Below, piece by piece: positions 21,583 through 31,256 of a stretch of DNA of 64,000 nucleotides. The position numbers were made by a program, and so were the translations under genes. The notes beneath the pieces were generated by a model. That model did not search any database. It was not told where the DNA came from and was given only the letters and a program-made list of their open reading frames with translations. Position 1 is the first letter of the stretch. Every line of letters starts with the position of its first letter. Source of the stretch: Scilla litardierei. Its lineage: Eukaryota > Streptophyta > Magnoliopsida > Asparagales > Asparagaceae. Location: positions 569,213,281 through 569,277,280 of the forward strand of contig CM061142.1 of NCBI GenBank assembly GCA_030789695.1, written 5' to 3'.

Positions 21583-22781
21583 CCAGGCAAGTGAAACTTG
21601 CCAACCTTGTTTTAGGCCATGCTTAGGCCATTTCCTTGCTTTTAGCGTAAAAGAGACTAGACCGTGAAATGATAGCGGTCTAGGCACAATTTCAAGTTCT
21701 AGCTTGACAACGAAGCTAGGGTTGCCTTTTGTCATGTCATTTCATGCATTTGCCTATCACGTTTAATTTCTCTAACGGTACGCATTTTTATTTAAATATC
21801 TGCCATGCATCTGCATTTTTACATGTCATCTGATTTGCATGTTGCATCGTAGTACACGCTACCAAATACTTGTACAATCCTTGTTTCCGGCTAGGCACCT
21901 GCTATGCGGGCATAACCCTACGCCATACATGTTAAAAACACTTCCTGGCTCGTGATCCAGAAGCGGGCCACATGTGTTGGTTAAAAACCAAAGCCCGATA
22001 CACGTGGAGGGGTAGGGATAAGCGATCACTTGAGTGTAAGAGTTGGCCCGTACAGCCTCTCTAGCCAAAAGGCGTAATCCCTGTGCACAACGTGCTATTA
22101 GACTAGGACATTCCTAGTGAATGTTTACTTGTTTCCATGTCATGTTATTTGTTTCCATGCCATGTTCTTATCTGCTATGCTATCATATGTGCCATGTCAT
22201 AACTGATGTTTACTTTACTTGCTGCACTCATTATATAAATGTCATGTCATACCATACTTTAGAATTGCTAGGTTGCCTTTACTAGTTTCCTTGCACAAAG
22301 TCTTGTAGACTTTGCTGACATGTGCCGCTTCTCTTGGGTGTCGTAGGTTAGTTGCTGAGCCAGAGTCCGTAGTTGAGGGAGACGAGTTCGTGGAGTTCGT
22401 GCCTGAATCCACAGTTGACGTTGAGTACGAGGACACCGGCGACCAGTCTTAGTTCACTCCGCAGTTTCTTTGTTAGTTGTTGTAGCTTGGCGGTGAGTAG
22501 CACCATTTTGTTAGTTGATTTCCTTGTTGGCCATGTTGGGCCCTTTTTAGACTCTTTTTTAGCCTGGTGGTTTTTCTGGTGGTTGTTGAACCTTTATTTG
22601 GACACTTGAGATTGATAATTTATTATTCGTCTCTTTCTAGTATTCTTGTATTTGTTCCGTTTCACGTTACAGGGATCTGCGTGGTATTTCTAGATGCTTT
22701 ACAGGCGGGGAGCCTCATAGCTCTCAGCCTGAGCGGGCCTCGTCACACCTCGCCTCCATTTTAGGGAAGCGGGTCGTGACA
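21583..22781 (+). repeat. LTR C, right part
   Basis: It continues LTR C after the element B insertion: CAGGCAAGTGAAACTTG, AGCGTAAAAGAGACTAG, then a region parallel to 29790-31110 of LTR D, ending GGAAGCGGGTCGTGACA (D: GGAAGCGGGGCGTGACA). No primer-binding site follows at 22782, so this is a 3' LTR or a solo LTR. The short frames within it are not genes. Confidence 0.8.
21657..21719 (+). other. Two conserved hairpins in the leader of LTR C
   Basis: Hairpin 1: CTAGACCG, loop TGAAATGATAG, CGGTCTAG (21657-21683). Hairpin 2: CTAGCTT, loop GACAACG, AAGCTAG (21699-21719). LTR D has the same loops with different but complementary stems (29850-29953). These are compensating changes, which points to a conserved RNA structure. 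Confidence 0.75.
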
Positions 22782-22818
22782 TCATCTCTCAACACGTTTT
22801 TTAAAATATATTTATATA

Positions 22819-23761
22819 TGAAATGACCATTTTGATCGGGCCCGAAGGAGCCAAGTCAACCACGACCAGTCAACCAGCCTACTACGGCCTTGGGCTCTAG
22901 CCCAAGGATCTCACGGGCGGGTCACGATTCTCCACCTAAGACGAAGGCCCAAAAGACCATCCACTATCCGTAGTGGAGTAAACCGCTCCCCAAAATGAGG
23001 GACCACTCGCCAAAATGGCAGCCACATTTATGGCAATAACTCGCCAATCATGGCCCGACTTCATGGCCATCACTCCAGCCATCATGGCCCGCCAATTGTG
23101 GCAACCCGCCATCATGGCCATGGCATTCATCACATCATCAAACATGGTAATGATGGGGGTCAATGTTTCCCCATTAGCACGTCCTCATCAAGAACGGCAA
23201 TGATGTCTCATCATGGCCCATTACTAGGAGACTGTCCTATATGAAGAGGAAAAGGCATCATTACTAGGGGCTGATCGCCGAGATCTATAGAGGATGTATC
23301 GCATACAAACTCTCACCCTCTTCCACCTAATATATTTCTCTTCCATAGCTCGGTCCGAGGATCGGTGCTTGGTCTCTCTGCGAACCAAGTCCGATCCCAC
23401 CAAGCAATTATCAGACCCGATCTGACTTTGGCATCGGAGGGAAATTGGTCGGAACCAAGGTCCAACCCCCCTGATGAGCTCTCTCGTCTGTTCAGTTCCT
23501 AGAGATCCAGTGACTCCGAGGCTACCCCTCAGCGTCTTCCCAGCCGGAACCAAGCGCCCTCGTCTCCGAGTCCGCTCATCTCACCAGGAGGTCGTCGCTC
23601 TATCGAGGCTACCCTTCGGCAAGCCCATGCGAGGATCTGTGCCTTCCTGCTCAAGCGAACGTGCCATCGATCGACCCCAAGGGTCAACTCTGTCTCACGT
23701 GATAGCTACAACATCCGGGCCTCCAGACTATCAACATGCGGTGAAAGTTCACCCGTAAACA
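22819..23761 (+). repeat. 5' LTR of element F (943 bp)
   Basis: Starts TGAAATGACCATTTTGATC, ends CGTAAACA. The 3' copy is 49839-50785. A cluster of about a dozen ATGGC words lies at 22995-23220, upstream of a TATA-like CTAATATATTTC at 23326. Confidence 0.92.
22995..23220 (+). repeat. Cluster of short ATGGC/CATCATGGCC repeats in LTR F
   Basis: ATGGC occurs about every 10-20 bp, several times as CATCATGGCC or ATGGCCATCA. The copy in the 3' LTR is at 50023-50240. It is upstream of the probable TATA region and so parallels the arrays of LTRs B, D and E, though without long inverted repeats. Confidence 0.5.
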
Positions 23762-23763
23762 TT

Positions 23764-23781
23764 TGGCGCCGTCTGTGGGAA
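23764..23781 (+). other. Primer-binding site of element F
   Basis: TGGCGCCGTCTGTGGGAA begins two bases after the LTR. This motif is common to many plant Tat-lineage Gypsy elements. Confidence 0.85.
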
Positions 23782-24716
23782 CGAGTTAACACCCATGTCA
23801 TCAACCACATCGACAACGATTCGTTCCGCTAATCAAAGTCCTGAACAACCAACTTCTGAAAAGGGAAAGACTTCGGGCTCCAGAGGATGAATCCGTATCA
23901 CCCCCTGGATCTTTCTATCCAAGCTGCCCTTCACAAGACAAAGAGGTAAACCAACTGCATTCCAGCAAGTCTCATCTTCCTTGGAGAAGACCGAATGGCG
24001 ACGGGAGCTTCCCCCAGGCTCGAGCAGTGACGAGAACACCATCGAGACCAATCCAAGCCCCTAGGGGTCGGATCCTCTCCGACGAAGCCCGCTTGGGTCA
24101 ATCACACCTCCGATCAACTTAACTCTGCCTTCATCGTCGCTCACGACGTCGCCTCCATGGCTGAAGTTGTCATCTCTTTCTTGATGGGATCGCGAGACAA
24201 TCTCGTCGAGCTACAGGCGATGATCAATAGTCGAAGCTTCAGATCTGACCATGGTCGATCCTTCAAGCATGTGTCTGATCATCGACACCCGACCCTCCGA
24301 GCCAAGGTCCGATCCAGAGGAGCCACAACTCATCTGATCGTTAATGACCATTCAAAGCTCCCAGAGGACGATACGAGCACATCGTCCCATGCTAAAGATC
24401 CAAGCCCGTCGTCCCCCGTTGAAGCTCGACCAGGGAGGCCAAACGTCGTCAAATCTCAATCTGGGCCACTGACTCGACTTCATCATCTTGGAGGAGGAAT
24501 CCGCAACCAATCCATGGAATCAACCAAGCTCTGACATATGCCTTCGATCGGATTCCGTCGTCAAGCCTTACCAAGATCGAACGGTGATAGATCCTCACCC
24601 AAGCTCTGTCCGAGCTCCTGAAACTCATTCAATCTTTGCCAGATCTCCCCGAGATCGACCCAAACTCAGAAGAGCCGATCCGAGCTCCAGTCCAAGCTCA
24701 AAGGCCGTCGACGACG
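23782..24716 (+). other. 5' internal region of element F, possible gag remnant
   Basis: Contains a 125-codon frame (24157-24534) starting MAEVV and rich in Ser, Arg and His, of no recognised family. Its place after the PBS suggests a Gag leader remnant, but no Gag core or zinc knuckle is present. Confidence 0.35.
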
Positions 24717-25843
24717 CCCACCGTGCTGTCAGTCACCATGGCTATTAGCTCCCACTGGCTGTCAGAGCAGGGAGCAATCACCAAGAGGATGACGGCCATC
24801 GAGGAAATGGTGGGCATGGACGTGCTCTGTAGCGACAAGACCGGTAGCCTCACCCTCAACAAGCTCAGCGTCGACAAGAGCCTCATCGAGGTCTTTACAA
24901 AGGACGTCGACATCGACGCGGTGGTCCTCTACTTCGTGAGGGCCTCCAGGGTCGAGAACCAGGACGCCATCGATGCCTCCATCGTCAACATGCTCGCCGA
25001 TCCAAAGGAGGCGAGAGCCAGAATCAAGGAAGTGAACTTCTTGTCGTTCAATCCGGTCGAGAAGCGCACCGCCATCACCTACGTCGATGGCAGCAACAAG
25101 TGGCACATGGCGAGCAAGGGCGCGCCAGAGCAGATCATCGACCTCTGCGACCTGAAGGGCGACACCAAGGACAGGGTCCACGAGATCATCGATAGGTTCA
25201 CCGACCGCAGTCTCAGGTCATTGGGCGTCACGAGACAAGAAGTGCCCGAGGCGATCAAGGACGACGAGGGAGCCCCCTGGAAGTTCTTGGGCTTGCTCCC
25301 GCTCTTCGATCCCCCCAGGCACGACAGTGTCGAGACCATCCATCGTGAACTCAGCCTCGGCTTCAACGTCAAGATGATCACAGGCGATCAGCTCGCCATC
25401 GGAAAAGAGACCGACAGGAGGCTCGACATGGGCACCGACATGTACCCTCTTCTCGGCGACAAGAAAAACGAGGTGGACATCAACGAGATCATCGAGATGG
25501 CCGCTGGCTTCGCCAGAGTCTTCCCAGAGCACAAGTATGAGATTGTGAAGAGGCTGCAGGACAGGAAACACATCTGCTGCATGACCGGCAACGGCATGAA
25601 TGACGCCCCGACACTGAAGAAGGCCGACATCGGCATCGCGGTGGTGCCACCGACGCCGTATGCAGCGCGTCCGTCATCGTCCTCATCGAGCCAGGGCTCA
25701 GTGTGATCATGAGCACGGTGCTGAGCAGCCGCGCCATCTTACAGAGGATGAAGAACTACACGATCTACGCCGTGTTCATCACCATCCGCGTCGTCTTCAG
25801 GTTCATGCTCCTGGCGCTCATCTGGAAGTTTGACAACTCGCCA
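24717..25843 (+). pseudogene. Captured plasma-membrane H+-ATPase (P3A-type) fragment
   Basis: The translation follows plant proton-pump ATPases from the [10 protein letters not shown] membrane segment through the phosphorylation site CSDKTGS (family CSDKTGT), the nucleotide-binding [29 protein letters not shown] and [13 protein letters not shown]. The hinge reads TGNGMND (25581-25601) where the family has TGDGVND, so a conserved Asp is lost. Near 25660 a frameshift leads to a stop at 25704-25706, but the adjacent frame carries the next segments ([16 protein letters not shown]) to about 25843. No introns interrupt about 1.1 kb, suggesting capture from an mRNA. GC content is much higher than the flanks. 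It corresponds to the middle of a roughly 950-residue pump. It has no start or end of its own, so no pump activity is expected. Confidence 0.9.
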
Positions 25844-26612
25844 TCCTCCTTCGACCGATCTCAGAGGAAACTTGACCCAGTTGTAATGCCCTGCTAAGCT
25901 ACTGCACAAGTACTAGAGGGGGGGTGAATAGTACTTTAAAATAATTAAGAGTCTAATTCCTAATTACCTTGCAAACTCTACCAAACAATGCAGAAATGCG
26001 GAAATGTAAATGTTAGACAACAAAGAAACAATCGCAAACAAACGATATTACTGGGTTCGGATCCACCCAAGTCTCCCCGACTTGTTCCCGGTGATCCTAC
26101 GTCCCAAACACCCAGATCCCCTCTGGATACTCGAGTTAGAAACCCTAACTCAAGATTTCCACTATGAAATACTTGTGAAAAACCTTCACAAGTCAAATCA
26201 TACACAAATGAACTTGTGACTCCCACAACCCGGGATCACAAACACACTCTCACAACCAAGAGTGAAACTTACAATATCAAAGTAAATGAAATAAAGATTC
26301 TTACCGACAAAATCCTATGCCTTGAGTAAAACTTACGATTTATGGCAAAACGGATTTTGAGGAAGATGAAGAGGCACCAAACCCTAGCTCCAAGATGTAG
26401 ATCAGCGATGGAGAGCTATGGGGTTGTTGGTGACCTAGAATCAAGCACTTGGCTTGGAAGGCTCACAATCAATGAATCTCTCTTTTGAAATAAGAGTGAT
26501 GAGAGATTCAAGATTGGAATGGAAGAACTTTGAATGAGGAATGAATGCTTTCTCTTTGATCTCTAAACTTCTCTTAATATCAGCCTTGAGTGCAATGAAT
26601 GCAGCACATCAA

Positions 26613-26623
26613 GTATATATAGG
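26613..26623 (-). promoter_or_regulatory. TATA box of LTR E
   Basis: CCTATATATAC on the minus strand, about 65 bp downstream of the inverted-repeat array. The other LTR has it at 46932-46942. Confidence 0.7.
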
Positions 26624-26685
26624 TTAGAGGAAAGAGGGAGAGAAAAACGTTTCAATTAAAGCTCCAACGGCTCTATTCTGAACCA

Positions 26686-27195
26686 AACTAGTCGGTCAAA
26701 GAACAACCACTGACCGACTAGTTCATCAACTAGTCGGTCGGTCAATCAACATGAACCGACTAAGTGGTGAACAGAGAATAGGTCGAAGTTCAGACTAACA
26801 GAACTAGTCGGTCAAAGAACACTTGCCAACCGACTAGTTTCACAACTAGTCGGTCGGTGAGTCAACTTAGACCGACTAAGAGATAAAACAAATAGTCTGA
26901 GTACAAATTGATTTAGTCGGTCCAAGAACAAAAGTTGACCGACTAGTTCATCAACTAGTCGGTCGCCAAATGAACATAGACCGACTAACGATAAACAGTA
27001 AGTTGGCATGTACAGTAGAAGCTCAACTAGTCGGTCCAAGAAGCATCACTGACCGACTAGTTCACAAACTAGTCGGTCGGTGAGTCAACGTAGACCGACT
27101 AACTGTAAACAGTAAAGAGCTATGAATTGACTGCCGCAAACTAGTCGGTCCAAGAAGCTTGGCCGACCGACTAGATCACCATCTAGTCGGTTGGT
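26686..27195 (-). promoter_or_regulatory. Tandem inverted-repeat array of LTR E (TAGTCGGTC/GACCGACTA)
   Basis: Five units of about 90-110 bp. Each, read in the transcribed direction, has the order TTACTGTTTA..., TAGTCGGTC, GACCGACTAG, CTAGTCGGTC, ACCGACTAA, so the four boxes form two inverted pairs. The same unit in the same orientation relative to transcription makes up the array of the unrelated Gypsy LTR D. The right LTR copy is at 47005-47515. Location immediately upstream of TATA argues for a transcription-factor array. Confidence 0.85.
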
Positions 27196-27620
27196 TCTTC
27201 TTCTTGAACCAGCTAACATGCACAAGAAGTCGCGAATCGAAGCGCGAAGCTTCGGGAAAGTTCGTATGGACTTCTTACAAGATCCTAGCTCTAAGATAGG
27301 AGCGTTATGAAGATTTAAACCGTAAGACCTACTCAAGGCTTAACATTCTACGAAAGAAGCTTAAAAGACTATAAATAAAACTTGACGATACCGTCTTCAA
27401 AAGCTTCAATCGAATCTTCATGACTTCTAAAATGGTCCATAAGCTTCAACAAAGCTTTAGGCATATGATCATGTGCTTTGAGAAGTCTTGAGACGTCGCT
27501 TGGGATGTTCATATGAATTTGGCGACGATCTCCATAACTGCGCTCACAAAGAGTTAGTTCACGATATATTTATGTTTGTTCATCATCCAAAACCAAATCC
27601 GGGGAGTCCAATATCCAACA

Positions 27621-27634
27621 TTCTCCCCCTTTTT
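27621..27634 (-). other. Polypurine tract of element E
   Basis: AAAAAGGGGGAGAA (minus strand) directly abuts the 3' LTR start TGTTGG. Three more GGGGGAG motifs follow within 300 bp (27695-27702, 27827-27835, 27906-27919). Confidence 0.9.
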
Positions 27635-28566
27635 GGTGATGACAAACCAACATAAATAATAATTAAAAATAATGATTTAAATGTAATTTACTTACTCCCC
27701 CTGCATTGATGACACGTTAATTCCAAAATTAATAATAATAATACGCATCAAGCAGACGAGTAAAGTATAAAAAATGAGAATCTATTATTGAAATATCGGA
27801 TTTGAAATCCAATTTTTATATCTTAACTCCCCCTGAATCTAATATATCAAATTAGATTCTTGGAAAAATGCTTAAATTATCATTTAGCACATGTCATTAT
27901 TATATCTCTCCCCCTTTGGCATTAGCAAAAAGAGTGGGAGGAGATCAACGACAACAACAATGGCTTCAAATGTAAGCACGGGAGTCATAGAATATGACCA
28001 CGGTCCAAATGACACCAAAGAGAAATACGAATGAAATCAAAGCGTGTCAATGAGACCAAAGTCAAAAATCGATAAATAAAATCATCAAAACTCAAATTAA
28101 TTTTACGAATTGATTTATGGAATATACTCTCCAATATCAACATTCTTGGTTAATTTAGTGCATGGAAAACAATTCTATGTTTCCATAGAAGAAATTTCTA
28201 TTTAACCAAGTTATTATCGTCGAGCGACGATATCACACATCAGAGACATAAAAAAATTATATAATGTGCACAAGAGAATGAAATGTCAACATCGACGTAT
28301 ATATATATAAAGCATGAGTACATCAAAATGATACATCGACACCATACATAAAATCGATCCAACGATCGGGGCACAAAATACAACACCATATCACACAAAT
28401 ATCAGAGTGTCACAAAACATACATCACCATCAAAATACACCAAAATATATGAAGATACATCAAAATACATCAACATGTCAAAATCATCCAGAACCACACT
28501 CTATCCTACCCAACACTCTCTCACACTAGATCTATCATCCAAGGTGCATCGGAGAGTCCTCAGAGA
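27635..28566 (-). other. 3' untranslated region of element E
   Basis: AT-rich, with no coding frame. It contains the three additional polypurine-tract-like motifs and simple repeats such as CATCAAAATACA around 28310-28480. The stop codon of the extra ORF lies at its right edge (TGA read on the minus strand, about 28567-28571). Confidence 0.7.
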
Positions 28567-28880
28567 AGCTCAAGAGGAAGTGTAACGACCGGTTTTTCAT
28601 GTACTTAGAATATCTATATTATATATATACTATATGTGTTTTGGTGGATTTTCTCCTTATGTGTGGTTTTCGTCTCCGTAGCTTTCGTTTTCGATCGTTT
28701 CGTCGTGATTTTCTAGCTTCTTCCTTAGGATCGTCGATTTCGGAGTAAGTCATTCGTGACGGGCTTCATATCGGTCATATCTTATTGTTAGATCAAGCCT
28801 AGGAGTCTTAGGAATCGATCCCGGAGCTTCGCGCTCCATTTCGGAACTTTCTGTGCACGTTAGCCGGTACAAGAAGGGGA

Positions 28881-29277
28881 ACCGACCGACTAGATGACGA
28901 TTTAGTCGGTCGGCAAACCTTCAGGTACCGACTAGTAGGCTTTGTTAAATGTATAGGAGTTACTGTTTACTTTTAGTCAGTCTAAGAACAACCACCGACC
29001 GACTAGATGTGAAACTAGTCGGTCAGAACTTGCTCTCAGACCGACTAGTTCCTTCAATCAATTTCACCTGAGTTACTGTTTATCGTTAGTCGGTCCAAGA
29101 ACAACCACCGACCGACTAGGTTGCAAACTAGTCGGTCAGCCATTGTTCTTTAACCGACTAATTCATTTATCATTTTGTCGACCTGAGTTGCTGTTTGGTG
29201 TTAGTCGGTCACAGTTAATCGACCGACCGACTAGTTGTTAAACCAGTCGGTCAGGCAACCTTCTTTGACCGACTAAT
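28881..29277 (+). promoter_or_regulatory. Tandem inverted-repeat array of LTR D, shared with Copia LTR E
   Basis: Four units (the first degenerate) of TAGTCGGTC, GACCGACTAG, CTAGTCGGTC, ACCGACTAA, each preceded by a (T)TACTGTTTA-like sequence. It ends about 40 bp before TATA. Unit 3 shares a 23-nt identical stretch with a unit of LTR E (positions 29074-29096 here; 26979-27001 in reverse complement). The 3' LTR copy is 36153-36549. Confidence 0.85.
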
Positions 29278-29318
29278 CACCCCAGAAACCCTAATTTTTG
29301 GGCAGCCGCCGGCTGTGC

Positions 29319-29327
29319 CTATTTAAA
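29319..29327 (+). promoter_or_regulatory. TATA-like box of LTR D
   Basis: CTATTTAAA just downstream of the array. The same motif is in the 3' LTR at 36591-36599 and at 8126 in LTR C. Confidence 0.6.
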
Positions 29328-29849
29328 CCCCCCCCAAACGTTTTTCTTTTCTTTTCTTCTTTCATTTCTCCTGAGCCTCCTTCTTCCCCAAATCATCCTC
29401 CATCTAACCCTAGCCCTCCTCCTTCATCAAGAGCCTCTCCCCCTCTCCATTTTGGCCGGCCACCACCTCTAGGTCGCCGGAAAACCCCCAAAACCCCCAA
29501 AATCCCATTTCTCCATGTTTTCTCCCCATTTCCAGATCTGAACCCTAGGTTTCCCCGGATTGTTTCTTCCGTCGCCGTGCTTGCTCGGCATCGTTCTTCC
29601 GCTAACAACTCGGTAATAACTCGATCCTTTAATGTTCTCATAACCCATTTGTGTTTTTGTGAAACCCTAATAAAACTAGGTTGGATGTTGTTCTAATATT
29701 GTTTTGCCATGGCAGCGATCTCATCTCCGTAGTTAGCATTTGCGTGACGGCCTCGTTGATCGTCATCCTCGGTGCTAGGCAAGTAAAACTTGTCACCTAG
29801 GGTTTTAGGCCATGTCTTAGGCCATTTGCTTGTCGTAGCGTAAAAGAGA

Positions 29850-29953
29850 CTAGCCAGTGAAATGATAGCTGGCTAGACGCCTATTTGATCTAGTTTGACA
29901 ACGAAACTAGATCCGTCACCTCAATTGATCTAGCTTGACAACGAAGCTAGATC
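29850..29953 (+). other. Three conserved hairpins in the leader of LTR D
   Basis: CTAGCCAG-TGAAATGATAG-CTGGCTAG (29850-29876); GATCTAGTTT-GACAACG-AAACTAGATC (29887-29913); GATCTAGCTT-GACAACG-AAGCTAGATC (29927-29953). Loops match those of LTR C exactly while the stems change in compensating pairs. The 3' LTR has the same set at about 37122-37226. They lie downstream of TATA and so should be in the 5' leader RNA. Confidence 0.8.
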
Positions 29954-31118
29954 CAACCCTTTAACTTGTTGTTCATGCATATTAAACTGCCTTGTTTAAT
30001 TCTATATCTGTACGCCTTACTACATGCCATGCCATCCGTGTTGAATGTCGCATTCGTAGCACACGCTACAATACTTGTGTTTCCTGGCTCGTGTTCCAGA
30101 AGCGGGCTAAATGAGTTGCTAACCCCAACGCCCGGATTCGTGAGGCTAGGTGCATCCTACGCCAGAATTGTTTATTGATTGTGAACTAGACAACAAGCTC
30201 TTGTGCGGGGCAACCCTGGCTCATTTACTGAGCATCGTGTACAGGGACCCTGGCTTGATTACGTGTGGGATGGGGTAAGGGTTAAGCGGCCATTCAACTG
30301 GGAGTATGCCCGATCAGCAACTTCAGTTGTAAGGCGTAAACTCTGGGTTTTGGGATAGTGTTAAGCGGCCAATCAGTGTGAATGTCCAACAGTTCAGATG
30401 TAAGGCGTAAACATCTACAAATAACTTGAAATCGTGACTAGTGAAAAGATTGAGAATGTTAGTAGCTTGGCTACTCCTGTCATGCCATGATAATTGTTTT
30501 CTTGCACCCATTGTTACACCATGTCTTACTTGTACGCTCATGCCAAAATTTCCATGTCATGCATCATACTATACCTGCTAGGTTGTTAGTTTACCTTTCT
30601 TTTAGTTTCCTTGCCCAAGTCTTTTAGACTTGCTGACATGTGCCCCTTTACTCTTTTGGGTGACACATGTTAGATCCTGAGCCTGAGTTCATTGTTGAGG
30701 ACGAGGTGTTTGCTGACGCTGAGCCCGAGCCTGTGTTTGACGAGGACTTCGTGGACACGGGTGATCAGTCGTAGAGACTGTTTGTGTTGTTGTTTAGGCT
30801 GTTTAGTTGTCGGTGCGTGGCACCAATACTTTGTTATGTTTGTCCTTGTTGGCCTTGTTTTGGGCCTTTAGACTCTTTCTTTTAGCCTGGTGGATTTTCT
30901 GGATGTTGAATTTAAATTTTGATGTTGGACAAACTCTGAGATTTGAGATTTTATTTATGTCTCTCCTTGTGTTATTATTGTTGTTCCGTTTGTGGTTACA
31001 GGGACCTGCTTATGTTTTATTGACGCTTATCGGGTTTGGGGCTTCACAGCTCCACTCTCGTGCGGACCTTTTCACGTCTCGCCTCCATTTTAGGGAAGCG
31101 GGGCGTGACAGGTTTTGT

Positions 31119-31136
31119 TGGTGGCCCATGCAGGTC
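31119..31136 (+). other. Candidate primer-binding site of element D
   Basis: TGGTGGCCCATGCAGGTC begins 8 nt after the LTR. The corresponding site of element A differs at one base. tRNA not assigned. Confidence 0.45.
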
Positions 31137-31256
31137 CCTCTGTAACTGCGAATATTGGAATAACGATAATAATAATAATAGAATGTCCAATAAACTAAGT
31201 TCGACATCCGAGTCATAAGCTATGAGTCTAATCTGTCTCGTTTTCCGTGTCAATAG

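Larger units (their letters stand above)
25882..27620 (-). repeat. 3' LTR of element E (1739 bp)
   Basis: On the minus strand it starts TGTTGGATATTGG and ends GGGCATTACA. It carries the TAGTCGGTC/GACCGACTA array (26686-27195) upstream of TATA (26613-26623). The partner copy is 46202-47939. Confidence 0.93.
28581..31110 (+). repeat. 5' LTR of element D (2530 bp)
   Basis: From TGTAACGACC to GGGGCGTGACA. Array 28881-29277, TATA-like CTATTTAAA 29319-29327, CT-rich leader, hairpins 29850-29953, and two copies of a GTTAAGCGGCCA...AAGGCGTAAAC motif at 30281-30420. The partner LTR is 35853-38383. Confidence 0.93.

Noticed and set aside
22782..22818. Internal region of a Tekay element following LTR C
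   Set aside because: The conserved post-LTR sequence seen after LTRs A and D (primer-site region with GGCCCATGCAGGTC) is absent, so this is flank, not interior.
23015..23244. Small His/Met-rich frames in LTR F
   Set aside because: They derive from the ATGGC/CATCATGGCC repeat cluster.
24157..24534. A real Gag gene in element F
   Set aside because: No Gag core or zinc knuckle in the 125 codons; kept only as a possible remnant.
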